From positions 248,001 through 312,000 of the forward strand of contig JAQOTA010000028.1 of the NCBI GenBank assembly GCA_029532415.1: a stretch of DNA of 64,000 bases. Direction: 5' to 3'. A model generated the notes under the pieces. That model made no database searches. It was not told where the DNA came from and worked only from the letters and a program-made list of their open reading frames with translations. This stretch comes from Marasmius tenuissimus. Taxonomy: Eukaryota > Basidiomycota > Agaricomycetes > Agaricales > Marasmiaceae. Below, piece by piece: positions 9,829 to 22,000 of the stretch. Position 1 is the stretch's first letter, and every line of letters begins with the position of its first letter. The translations under genes and the position numbers were made by a program.

Positions 9829-12800
9829 TTAGATACTGAGTGGAGGAGGTTCCTCAGGGGAATGCCCCAACTCTGCCAACGTTGCATCATAAAATTCCAC
9901 CAACGCGTTCTTGTCCTGACAAAACTTGCTCATCTCAATCCGTATCCTCTCCGCCTCAGCAGCAGGTCTGAAGTTCTTGTTCATCAGCGTGCTCCCCATT
10001 CTCCCTGGCCCCATCAACCGATTCGTCAAAAACAAAAACCCCTTCGCCCCTCCCAGCACCTGCACGAATGCTACTCCAGTTCGATGAACGAACTGAGAAT
10101 ACTTGAACGGCGCGCGCCTGTACGAATACACAACGTCGATGGTCTCCGGGTACATGTCTGCGGCCTCGACGTCGACGATGAATCCAAACCGACGAAGAAC
10201 AGCATATTCGAAGAACCTCGCAGTCTGTGTACCTTCCGGAACACGGTGGTGGAGGTCGGGAACGATAGGCGGCGGTACAGCCAGACGTACAGGGAAGCAC
10301 GACTGGAACGGATTACGGTCTCTGATATCACTGATTTGACCAACGTATGCTTCCACGAGCTTCAGACCATACTTCTCGATGGCCTTGTTCCACTGACGAA
10401 GCTGTTCTTCGATGAAGCGAGCAGTGGTGCCAATCCATTGGAGCTCGAAGTGGAAGACAGTAGCTGGATTGTGAATGATATCATGATGGAGGAGAACGTT
10501 TTCGGCCTGAACACTACGCTTGCTGGGATCGGTATCAATGACCATTGTTTGGCTCAAGATGAGTCGCTTCCGGACCTTGCGAGGACTGGCGCTGAGCACT
10601 CGCATCGCACTGCCACTGCCAGGGTAAAACCCAGAGCGCGTCACCAAATCCTCGCTTGGTCGGGTTCTGAACCATCTTCTCGGTGTTGATGCAACGCCGT
10701 ATTCACCTTTGAGACGATAGAAGTAATGGCTGTAAACCGCTCGTCAGTCATAAAAAATAAACCGAACCGAGCCAAACTCACCCGTCCAGGAATCCATGAT
10801 GACCTCGCACATGCTCGAACAACCCTTGTTGCTGAAGCTTCAGGCCCCACTCCACAGCCTGCGACCTCGAAGAAACATCTCGGAACTCCCTTACCAGCCA
10901 AGAAACGAAGTCGAACCCAGTAAAAGAATCAGGATAGGGCGTTCGATGCCAGTGGTGCGTCTTAATCGGCACCCCATCTTCTTCCCGCATGGCTTTGGCG
11001 ATAGCCATCAGCGTCATACTCCCAATTTCTCGTTCACTCTTCATCTTCTTCCTCAGCGGACCGGCAGCATGAATCTGATCCAACAGTTCCATCAGATGTT
11101 CGTCCTGTAAGGAATCGACAGGCGGGAGTGTCGTCGGAAGAAATCGAACAGCTGGAGCAGGCGTGGATCGTTCGTGTGGAGACTGCCATCGCGCTTTGGT
11201 GAACTGCTCGGCCAACTTCTCAATTCCATACAACCGGATTTCCTCCTCGCTCAATGGCTCTCCTAAGGGTCCTGTGGTCGCAGTTGGCAGTTCCGTCGTG
11301 GGGATGACCACAAACCGAGTCCTCCAGTACCGCAGAGAGTCATGTAGCTGGTGTTCATATCCAGCAACTAACATATCCAACCTACAATCCCAAACAAGAC
11401 GTCAGTAAAACCTACCAAAAGATTAAATTCGGCAACGAACCGATTCCATCCATAATTCTCCAGCCCATGAGAATTAAACTTAATCTCCTGCTCTGTATAC
11501 CCAACCCCCAATTTCGGCCAAATCAAACACTGATAGTCAAACGGCTGTGTAGGAGGCATCCTCCTCACATACCGCCTAACCTGTATCGTCTCCGCCGTAT
11601 ATGAGATTCGATGAATCTCATTACTCATACTGAGATATACCGGTATCCCAGTCGACGTTAAAACTTCAGCTGCACCTGTGATCAGCGGCGTGAGCGTAAT
11701 ATCATCATCCGCAGCCATAAACGACGATGTTCGATGGAACGGTGACCGGTTCTTCTCCGCATTCATTGCTGATGTCGAAGGTGGTGGCGCTAACGCTTCC
11801 TCCGTTTCCGCTTCCGATTTAGATTTCAACGGAGACACAGACGATGGCGACGAAGGTTGAACAACAAACTGGAACCCCTGAGCCAATCGCACCGCAGCCA
11901 TCTTCCTCATAACGACCAAAGCCCATGCCTTCTTCGTAGCATCCATCGTCATCCCTTTCACCTCCGCGGGGGTCTTGAGTGTGAAGGACTTTTTCATCTC
12001 ATCCGGGTCAACGACGAACTCGTACGAGAAAACGTCATACTCCCGTTCCAACTCCTTCGCTTTGGGGAAGTACTCGACCGTTAACGGTAAACAAGGCGGC
12101 GCGACCAGCGCTTCCCACTTGATGCCATGTAGAGAGGATGGAATGGGGTGCATATGTTCCCAGCGAGAAGCGAGGCCACCAGACCGTTCGTGATTTTGCG
12201 CGGACGAAGTCTCGGGCTGAGGGCGTGTAGGATTCGCTCGAATCATGTACGTGGGGGATTCGGACGAGGAAGAGAACGAGAAGCCAGTTGGCAGATTCGC
12301 ACTCCTCCTCTTGAGAGAGTCAAAATCTCCACCTCGGGGTGGAGTATTTACAGGGGATGAGCGACGGAGCTGAGCTGCTCTCGACGGATTATTGTTGGCA
12401 TTGTTTAACGGGGTCAAGAAAGAATCCTCCTCGAACGTCCGACTCAGAACCGAAGGAGCAGCAGACGAACTCTTAATCGTCAGAGGTGCCGTAGACCTGG
12501 GACTTCCTTGGGCTCCTTTCGCAGCAATCGGTCGGGATTTCGGTGAACTGGTAGATGGTGAGGAAGAAAGCGTGCTGATGGCCACAGAGGCCGACACAGC
12601 GGATGTTTGGGGTTCGCTGGGAGCACTTCGGAAGGGCTTGAACAACCAGCTGGGAGTCAACTTTGCAGCTAGGTTGCTTCGAGATGGAGAACTGCCCTTG
12701 GAGGCACTGGTAGAAGTCGTGGCCTGAGAAGTAACAGAACGCTTCGATACCACTGAGCGAATGGAGCCTTGTGAGGGTGATGAGCTCAGCCCCTTGACAG

Positions 12801-14958
12801 AAACAGGAGGGAGCGTGCTATACTCGTCGTCAGGAAGGTCCTTGATGATACGTGGCGGGCTCTCCTCGATGCGTTCAATCTTCTGTGCTGTGATCATCGA
12901 GCTTCGGTGAGAAGGCCGTTTGTCCCCAGTCAACGTACGCAAAGATGACGATATCGAGGTAGGGGAAACCAAGGAATTGCGACTAGCAGGTTGTGTGGTA
13001 ATTTTCTCTGGTTGGAGAGAGAATGTAGCCATATCGAACTGGTCCGTATCAGGTTTCGTGGGGTCTGTGTCCGTTTCCAGAGGCGGGGTTTGGTAAGGAT
13101 TGGTATGGTCATAAGCACTTGGTAGAACTGGTAAGAACGGTACTTCAATGCTGGGTAGCACATCCTGGTCGAGCAGCCCGAGCATCTGAATCTCGTACAT
13201 TTTGGCACGCGGGGCAAACCTGAGCAGATGTCAGTCTCGACGCAGAGAGCGACTCTAATAGACAATCCATACCTGTCCTGCCGAAGGGGCAAGTCCTATC
13301 ACCAACAAAAAAAGTCAGAACAGTCGTGTAAAAGGAATCCAGTCCCGTACCATCTGCTCATCCCAGAACGACATCTCCACCCAGAAAGGCTCCCACCAGA
13401 TCGTTGTTTTCCTCATTGCGGTGCCCTTCGATCCATGCGAATCATCATCGCATCCCCAAAGCGGATCCATAACCCTTGGCCCATAAGGTCCATCCTTGTC
13501 TAGCTTGCCCTCCGGAACATTACTTTCGAAGCAGAAGATCGGCGTCTGATGAAGAGGAGCCCGCGCCAGCGATATAACCTGCAACCCGAAACCTTGATCC
13601 AAAAGTCGAGTTGTGGTAAGCCGAAGCAGTTGCTTCGACACACGGAAGTATCCAGTCCCGGGGGTTATCAGGATCGTCGATACGCCCGTCAGCCCAAGTG
13701 AACGATCGATATAGTGCGTCTCGGAAGGGTAGAGATCGAGGTTAAGAGCCTCTAGTATAGGCCCATCGTGGGCATAGGATATGCGTCCGACGAGACGTAC
13801 TTGATCCGCTGCAGTTCCTTGACCTGATTCGAGGACAGCCCGATGGAAGTGATGGGTGAGAAGAATATCTCTCTGGAAATCCCAGAAAGAATTCTTCAGG
13901 CTGACAAGCGTCGGTTCCCAATCCAGAACGACCTCAAGATCGGTGATGACCTTGTAAAAGTCTTTATACCATCTTCCTATATCGTCGCGTCTGAGAGGCC
14001 CAGCGGCGTACTCCATTTCCGATTGATCGTAGTAGACGCGCGAGATGAGTACGATGGTGACAGTATGGTTCGTGCCCGCTTCTTTCCACTTGGCGAACAA
14101 GGCGGGAAGGAAAGAATGAGCGACCTTTTCGTTGTAACGTTCCCCGTCTCCTGCAAACTCCCAAAGTTCACGGCAAACTTGGATGAAAATGGTAACTTTG
14201 GCGGATAGAGAACGGTATATGAACTTGGTGAGAGAAGTAATGCACGCAGAAGGAACCTATGGAAGGTCCATGTGAGCGTCTCAGGCTGTGACCGAAGCAA
14301 CAAGATTCCGCACCTTCTTCCCTCCAACCCAGATCCCGTGTATCTTCGCCGTTATACTGTTCATGAATGTGATTTCTTGGCCGGTGTGAACACATTGATC
14401 TACGAGGTGTTTTCCAAGTCGCCACATATCGTTCCGTCCCAAGTATTGATCTTGGAATGATATTTCCGCATATTCTGCATGGTACTTGTCCTGCTCTACC
14501 TGGTATCATGAATGAGAAACACTCTGAACAGATCACAAAAGCACGCACACCTTGGACACAGTAACTTCACTGTTATTCCTGATCCCAAACGTCTCTGCAA
14601 TAGGCTTCGGAACTGATATCTATAGCACTAAACGTTATTCATAGCAAGGATGAATTGACCGGAGACGTACCTGAAGTTGTGGCTTCGAAACCACATCATC
14701 TTTCGGTACGACGAAGAGAAATGCACGACCATCTCCAGCCGACACGCTGAGCATGTCGCCTTCTCTGACAGCAGGCCAATACGCGTGGTTCAGGATGACA
14801 TTTGGTGACTCTTTGACATCGTGTACCCAAGAGTTCAGAACGGTAGAGTCTCCGTAGACAAGAGGCCCGCTTGGAAGCGCCCGAAACATTGACTGCCCAG
14901 TATTTGCTCGCCGACGTCCATAGTGAGGTTGTTGGGATTCTCCTCTAATCGTGCTCAT
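9829..14958 (-). CDS. IML1: Iml1/DEPDC5, catalytic subunit of SEACIT/GATOR1
   Basis: Eight exons on the minus strand: 14671-14958, 14551-14619, 14314-14499, 13351-14256, 13273-13295, 11441-13219, 10782-11381 and 9829-10729. They splice to 1583 residues, very close to the yeast length. Iml1 is the GTPase-activating subunit of SEACIT/GATOR1 at the vacuole; it restrains TORC1 when amino acids are short. Visible blocks are IYRSLSAKVTIFIQVCRELWEF and FAKWKEAGTNHTVTIVLISR in the N-terminal Iml1 domain (about residues 150-480), MDLPLRQDRFAPRAKMYEIQMLG, a Ser-rich linker (about 540-840), YGWNRLDMLVAGYEHQ, a DEP domain (about 1220-1295, ending GHYFYRLKGEYG) and a C-terminal domain ending at 1583. Exon 5 is only 23 nt. 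The donor at 11440 was preferred over a later one because it restores WNRLDML and avoids a 34-bp intron. The transcript runs divergently from NAA20. Confidence 0.93.
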
Positions 14959-15271
14959 TGCTCTGTAGAACGAGTTGAGGATATTAAAACCGAATTGAAA
15001 ACGATCTCATACCCTTCAAGATGACCTGAGTTCTCTCACGAAAATTCCAATTCCAATAGCTGAGCCAGGCTCTTTCTAGATGATAAGCTCGGTGTCTTCG
15101 CGCATTGACAATGGGTACGCTATAGTCGATGTGATTATGGACGGAGATTGAGCAAGCGATGTGAGAGTGATGTAGTAAGTCGTAAAGAAACACGCGTCGA
15201 CGTCACGCACAGCGTTGCGCACATCGGGCTCGGCATTGACCGGAGCCCTTTCCTCCTTCACCACCACCATC
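14959..15271. promoter_or_regulatory. divergent IML1-NAA20 promoter region
   Basis: The two start codons face away from each other across 313 bp, so regulatory sequence is probably shared. I see no clear TATA box on either side, as is usual for housekeeping genes. Confidence 0.5.
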
Positions 15272-16051
15272 ATGAGCGTTCTACGACCTTTCAGAGCTGA
15301 AGACATGTTCAAATTCAACAATATGTGAGCCTTCATTTCCTTCGGTATTTCTTTTTACTCAGGTATGCATGGTCACAGAAATTTGGATATCTGGACAGAA
15401 ACCGTGAGCAACGTGAATTATCATCATCAGCGAGCCATCTCTCACGATTTCCTAGTACAACATAGGCTTCTATTTGCATTATCTGTCTCGATGGCCAGAT
15501 CTCTGCTGTGTGCAAGAAGCACCCAGTGGTCGTATGATGGGCTACGGTGCGTTCTCCCTATACTGAAGCCTTGAGCTCGATCCTTACCTTCCCAACTTGC
15601 TTCGCAGTCATCGGGAAAGCCGAGGGTACAGGTGTTGAATGGCATGGACACGTTACAGCCATCACCGTCGCACCAGAATACCGCATACTGGGTCTCGCTC
15701 GCAAGATGATGAATTTGCTTGAACTGGTTTCTGATGAGGGCTATAACGGATGGTTCGTCGACTTATATGTCCGATGCGCGAATACAATTGCTATAGAGAT
15801 GTATGAGAAGATGGGGTATAGCGTGTACAGGAGGGTGAGGGAGTACTACGGCAACCTGGGTATAGGAAAAGGCGGCAGAGACGAGGAGGATGCCTTTGGT
15901 GCGGTTCTACTCTGCTTTTTGTCGTTGAGCCGCTATCTCATGTTTTTATCTCCTCCCAGACATGCGCAAACCGATGTCTAGAGACCGCGAACATCGTTCA
16001 ATACGAGCCAATGGTCGAGACATCATTGTCAGTGCTCAAGAGGTTTCATAA
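15272..16051 (+). CDS. NAA20: NatB N-terminal acetyltransferase catalytic subunit
   Basis: Exons 15272-15324, 15379-15403, 15456-15546, 15608-15898 and 15960-16051 splice to 183 residues, the normal size for Naa20/Nat3. The enzyme transfers acetyl from acetyl-CoA to nascent proteins starting Met-Asp, Met-Glu, Met-Asn or Met-Gln, on the ribosome with its partner Naa25. Family blocks appear in order: MSVLRPFRAEDMFKFNNINL, YLSRWPDLCCVQEAPSGRMM, GYVIGKAEG, EWHGHVTAITVAPEYRILGLA (the acetyl-CoA-binding R-x-x-G-x-A motif), GWFVDLYVRCAN, MYEKMGYSVYRRVREYY and EDAFDMRKPMSRD. Exon 2 has only 25 nt but supplies INLDIWTET, which the family requires. All junctions keep frame. Confidence 0.93.
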
Positions 16052-19000
16052 CCTCAAAAAAGTGCCACACCCTATCTATTCTATATCTCAGCTCGTCGCA
16101 TTGTTTTCGATGGTTATAATGCTATCAATTTCTCCTTCTGTGACCTGTGTGAGCACAGAAACTGTCGAACTTAACCCCAAATCGTTTCTTCGAAGTTCCA
16201 CTGTTTCCATTCTCCAGCCTCTGGCTTAGCTGTGGGTTGCTGCCTTGTACTTACAGGTGGTACCAGTGCGGCATTCTGCAAATCTCTGTTGCATCTTGTA
16301 CGCGATCTTATGCCTCACCCGTCCGCAGATTCATTCATTTGCCCATACTTGGTGGTTTCTTACGCCAGTTGGAACAAAGTTGTCGAGATCTTACACGACG
16401 CCAGCCTCCCCCTTAAATCTGTCTTTCGCTATCGTGGCTCGGAAATATCAGCAATGGCATGCTTTACGTGCAACCTCCCAAGTAGGGGCAGGGGATCTTC
16501 CATTCATACCCTGATAGCACTGAACGCCGCATATTCGAAACCGAGTCTGACCTATCGTGCGTTATCTCCGGCCTCGTTCCTCCTTTACTACTCGAAAAAC
16601 TTACAAGTACACTCTAGCTCGCTGCTTCTGTTTCGTGCATCACCATCTCTTGAGGTTGAGCATCTCTACGATATCGAGGGAAGAGTTAAGCTTCAAGAAC
16701 TTCTCTCCTGAAGAGAGCGAAATCATGTGCCTTGAGTCGAGTTCTCATAACAGCCTGTTGACCTCAGTGCGTGGGGGAGGGAGGCATGGACCTCTCCGTC
16801 TTACTGATCCTTACCCGCTTTGTTGATCCTAGTTCTTCGTCTGCTACACCTCCATCTCCATTGCGAGCGCCCAATGCGTCGTCTTGTACACGCCGGGGGC
16901 CGTTGCATTTTCTAAGCTCCTCCGTATAATGCTCAGCGACGACTTCTTTTCTCTCCTACAAGGCAAACTGACGAGCAGTCGCCGCAGATCTCAAAGCAAA
17001 TCTCACATCTATAACCTTTCGCCGAGGAGACAAAAGGTGTCGATTCATGAACCCTTCAAGCACGGTTTCCACGGTCTACTTCTTTTCTTTCCCCTCTTCC
17101 CTCTTGGCCACCCTGATTGAGAAGGCTCTTCTCTCGCGAAATTTTCATATTCGCTCGCACCTGCACCTCTTTTCACCCATCCTACTCCTCTATCCTGGAT
17201 CTTGCGAATGCTAAATTCTTCCTCACCAAAAAGCTACGGTGGCTTAGCTTCGATCGAACCTCAGCCTTGACGATACTCCTAGATATCGAAGTGAACCGGT
17301 CGCTCAGTCACAGTCAAGGATCTGGCACCGGAATCACGCTCTCCTTCCGAAAACAGAGGTAGTCGTTCAACATCCCGTTACGACGCCCGCCCCCCTAAGT
17401 CAGACTGCTTTTCTTATGCCTTCACATCTCACTCACAAACTCTTCTCCCGTACCAGATCGACCATAGCTGCTATCGCCATTATTGACCTACTGTAAGTAT
17501 GAGCATGAATGACTGTCCCGTCACGATCTTCGAGATGGATTTGTGGCTTGCTCACCAGGCTCACACGCCACTAAATTGACCATACCAGCCGAATGCCACG
17601 GACTCGACCTCGAATGATCTTCTCAAGACCTGCATAAAGAATCTACTCATCGCCCGCAAAAGGCGGAAGAATTCATACTGCTTCAACGAGTCCCGGTTCT
17701 CTGCATGCAAGTACTACTCCAGTCCTCACGGGGACCTTGGCATATTTGTCCTTCCTATTCTAGCAGACGTGCGAATTCTTGCATTCCTACTAGCCTCATG
17801 TTCTTCAGCTCAGTATGGAACGAGCGCTTCCTCCTCATGTTAATCAGATGATCTCCATCCCAGCGCCAAACCGAAAACATAAGTCTCTCGCCTAGAGACG
17901 CCACATTCCCTCTACGCGCATATGCTCCGAAATCCCAGGACATCCTCATGTTTTCATCGTGGCCTCGTCGTGTCTAGATTTTCCCGTGCTACCCAACACA
18001 CACTGCACGGTCCCCATAGCCCGGTTAGAGCTGTTGATGTCGCCAAAATTGGGGTGGTTTGGGGCAACGAGCTGAGCATCATATATGGTACGACTTCGAG
18101 GACCCGGCGCAGCAAGACTGACATACAGGCCCTAAACAGCCTTTCCCGCAGCTTAACTGCATGTTTTCTTAGATGTAATGAGCATCTTGACCAGAATGCT
18201 TTCCCATGTCTGCTATACCGGGCGCCTAGTCCATATCCATCGATGGCGCGAACCAGTTTGCTTTCCTTTTTCATACAATCTGTTTCCACGCGCGCAGCCC
18301 AGCAACCGGTTCAATTATCGATGATACGATTCTATATCCACTCTCTTGTCTCATACAGCTTAACCTCCTTCGCACACGCTTACAACGCACTACGGCTTCG
18401 AGGTCTCGAACATCCGGATCGAAAACGAGTCACTTCCAACTCTGAGTCGCTGTGTTTATCAGCTGAACACATGCATGACTCAACGCACCTCGTCATTCGT
18501 TCGGAAGCTTCATCTCTCATAGGACGGTAAAAGGCTCCTTCCGACTATCGCTGAATCATCTAATCTAGTCATACGAGTCATAAGTAGGATTGAACGTTCC
18601 ATTCGAACTTCAGCGCGCGATGTTCTCCGGTGAGCTGAGAACGCGATTAGTTCCCGGTTTCCGCTTCCACATGCCGCCTCGATTAGAAGGGATCCGATAA
18701 TACCTCCTGTGAGTCTTAACGAGCTTCATCCGAGAAACGAACGAGCAAGGCGTATTTGGGACTCAGAGTTCATGGTCTGATCATCGTCGTGCTTCAAGGG
18801 AGGACATTCAGCAGCAGCACTTCCAAAAGTGGCAATTAAGCTGAACAGCTTGCACTGCCACCAGGCAACATTAATCGACCAATTGGAAGAGGCGGAAGTA
18901 CCCGAGCCGGTAATTAGTGGATTACCCAATCACATTCTCGTAACACCTACGCAACACTGACCCCACGGCCAACAGGCTGCAGGTTAGATGATGTCTCCTC

Positions 19001-22000
19001 AAAACACCTCGGCTGGAGTCTGGGGCGCTCTTACTTCAACAAGCTTACCAAAACCCTCACGGAGACTAGTCTTCCCTGAAACGGGGCCCGTCGGCATACA
19101 GACATGTAAGTAGGTACATGTTTTCCTTCAACATGCTAGTACATTCCTTGCCGCTCATCGTGATTTTCGTAGCATTCCTGACGTCAGGGGGGAAAAACGG
19201 CTAAGCGGTTGAAGCTTTCGACCTGCGACAGTCGAGTAATTTAGCAGCAAGTCTTTGCTACTTTCCCTGGACGGGGCATTCGAACTGATGAACTAGATCA
19301 CTTTGGGACTTCAACTTGCTTCCCAGCCGGTTCAGTACGGTCAATACGACAAGAGACTCTTCGTGACGTCAAAGAATGTCTGAACTCCTATAGCTCAAGC
19401 CGCTTTGGCCATCAACGTAACCAGGGTCTTGTTCGAATGCCGCCTTACTCGTTGTGGTAACTTGTGGACCAAGTGCGCTCGACGTACCAGAGACTCAAGT
19501 ACTCCCCGCCGCACAGTATCCACCAAAACCGTGTTCGCCAAAGACTCCACTGGGAATTGCCTTAGAGACCTGACCCGTCCATCAACGTTGCCATCACCTG
19601 CGTTTCTGCATCCCTGGATCACAGCCGTCCCGCTTAGATTCCTCCCCACATTCCTATGCACAATATCGCCTCGCAACCCAGAGTCCGTCACGACCGACCG
19701 ACCATCTCATGAGTGGGTGGCCCTTGATGAGCCCTCCGAGGTTCTTTCATGTGGGTTTACAATTCTGTGTTCTTGAACCCCGCCTCGCTCCATGATGTCC
19801 ATCCATCAACGCGAGGCTAAACGGCAGAGAAAGAGAACTATGAGGTTGGACGTACTTCAACGTGTATACTCGACTCCCCCTATGTATACATATCCACTCT
19901 CCGCTGGTCCTTCTCGGGCGCGGGACGCGGCGCACCACTGAGCACGTACCCTCCCGACCTTTGCTTGGACAGATTCCTCCCACGACTCCGACTCAACTAC
20001 CTTGGGCTCTGGGCGTTCTTGCGTTCCTACAAACCCGGAAACCTTCCCGTTATGGCTTATCGTACAGATGTACGACTTCACTCCTCGTCTTCCGATCATT
20101 CCATCTACCCTGGGCTGTGAATCTTGATCATTTCTCTCATTTTAAAGCGCAAGCTCAAGGTTGGAGGGCCCTCGAACGAATCCAAACTAGGAAGTCCGGA
20201 ACTCAGGTCTCATACATTTCTTAGTCGCAACTGTCTACGCGTTCATCAGAATTCAGATGCTCTTTCGACATTTGTTCAATTCCCCTCCATTCTAGGGTTC
20301 AATTTTCGAAACGGATCGCCGATTACGCATTTATTAACGCGCAAGGGTCTTGCTTCTGCTCTGGTTTCTTCTGGGCCAGAAGACGCTTTGCATTCAATTT
20401 ATCCCTCCACCGTCCATTACAGTATTCATTATAGCAACATAAGGAACCGCAACAACGCAAAACGTTTCACTCGACCGCACCCCGACTTCTGTGCGTTTAG
20501 CCGCGTACTCGTGTGTGAAGGCCACTATACTACGAGTTCTTATCTGCTATATCTTAACCGGTATCCTAAGCAACACACACTCAAGACTCGCTACCGTAAA
20601 TTGTACGCCCTGTTGATCCAAGCGCCCCTACGAATCCTCTACATGACAGTAATCATCTCTCATAGACATGTTCCGACAACAATTCAGCTCGAATTTCCAT
20701 ATACACAGCGGTTCGACTCGACACCTCGGGGAAATTCTGATACCAGTATTCAGCTATTCTACCAACGCCAAAGCCTCCGCACCGAGCCCCCGAGGTTTTT
20801 AGTTCGGTTTCACGGCCCTCAGCCACCAGGGAACACTTGGCACCAGAAGTTGTATAAACCTTCAAACTCTTTTCCGAGGAATCTGCGTCGCACATGTAAA
20901 CGTTCCTACTGGAAACTGCTATGTACGGTACGGTTAATCAAAGCCACAGCGGCCCGTAGGAGCGGGCCAAACGGACCACGATGAATCCTCACCCAACTCC
21001 TCTAAGGTGTGTCGATGGATTAAGCCCCTATGTTCGATCAAGTATAGCACACCCGACTCTCTCGGAAGGCACGAAGGGAACCGAGCCACGAATCGAAACC
21101 AAAACCAGCTTCTCGACATCCGGGATTTCAGAAAACGGCGTTACCACTCAAGCAGACCAGCTCACACAAATTCCAATCGAACCTTGCGCTCGCTGCGGAC
21201 ACGGAGGTGAGTTCAAAAGCATTCGCCTCTGTCTATTAACCATGCTGCATCATGCACCAACTTTCAGCCAGACACAACCGGTCAAGTCGTGCCGGATGAC
21301 CCACTATTATTGGTGGGTACCGTGGTAAAAATAGTGCTACTACACCTAAGTTAACGGATTCATATTGTAGTAATGATAGCAACAGATAGCAACTAACGAG
21401 ACTCCGTTTCGTCGCGTGTTCCTACTGGTCATTGGCTAGTGTGGGATTCGGTCTCGCCAGTGAACTTTAACGAGAGGAATTGAATAGCATGTCGCTGATA
21501 TCGCTCATTTCCACGGGACAGCACAGTACGGCCAAGTACGGAAGTCCGTGAGTAGCCTTAATGCCCGTCAGGAAGGCACAAGATGCCGCCTGAAGCCGTG
21601 TCATCAAACACGCCTCCTTCGACCACTCCGGTGATGCCATTGTCACGGCTCATCTCGGAATCCCCAAAAATTTCTTATAACACGACTTTGATCGAATGCT
21701 CCAGAATGTTCCAACATTCGCCTCATTCGGGGCTAAAAGAGTACCTCCCACGCTATCAAAATTTGTAAGGTCCTGACCTTCCTGCAGTAATATAATTTTT
21801 TGCCCTCGAGCCTTATCACCATTATCATTATCGGTCCGGCGGTTGAATAATACAAGAGCTGAACCATCCTCACCGCTGGAAGGAGTCGTTCTAGTTTTAT
21901 TCCTCCTTTTCTGATAGGCAGACGCACGCTGGAGGAACAAGTGGAACTCCTTCGGAGAAACCTGTGGAACTTTCTTACCATAAATTTCTCTCCTGATGTG

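Noticed and set aside
9790..10689. 299-codon plus-strand frame
   Set aside because: It is antisense to the last exon of IML1, whose protein is clearly conserved.
11382..11415. 34-bp intron in IML1 using a later donor
   Set aside because: Too short for this genome and it shifts the frame. The donor at 11440 gives a 59-bp intron and restores the conserved WNRLDML.
16232..16711. 159-codon plus-strand open frame after NAA20
   Set aside because: It has a hydrophobic, signal-like start but no conserved block, and a second frame overlaps it. It more likely lies in the NAA20 3' flank.
17922..18530. 202-codon plus-strand open frame
   Set aside because: No recognisable motif and no supporting promoter or exon; an overlapping minus-strand frame is equally open.
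19240..19300. TTCGAA-containing segment considered as a tRNA T-arm
   Set aside because: No acceptor-stem pairing, A-box or anticodon arm could be found around it; other TTCGAA sites in the window also failed.
20124..20984. 286-codon plus-strand open frame
   Set aside because: Composition is random-looking (rich in Ser, Arg, His, Pro), there is no domain, promoter or family, and no neighbouring exon. It is probably chance.
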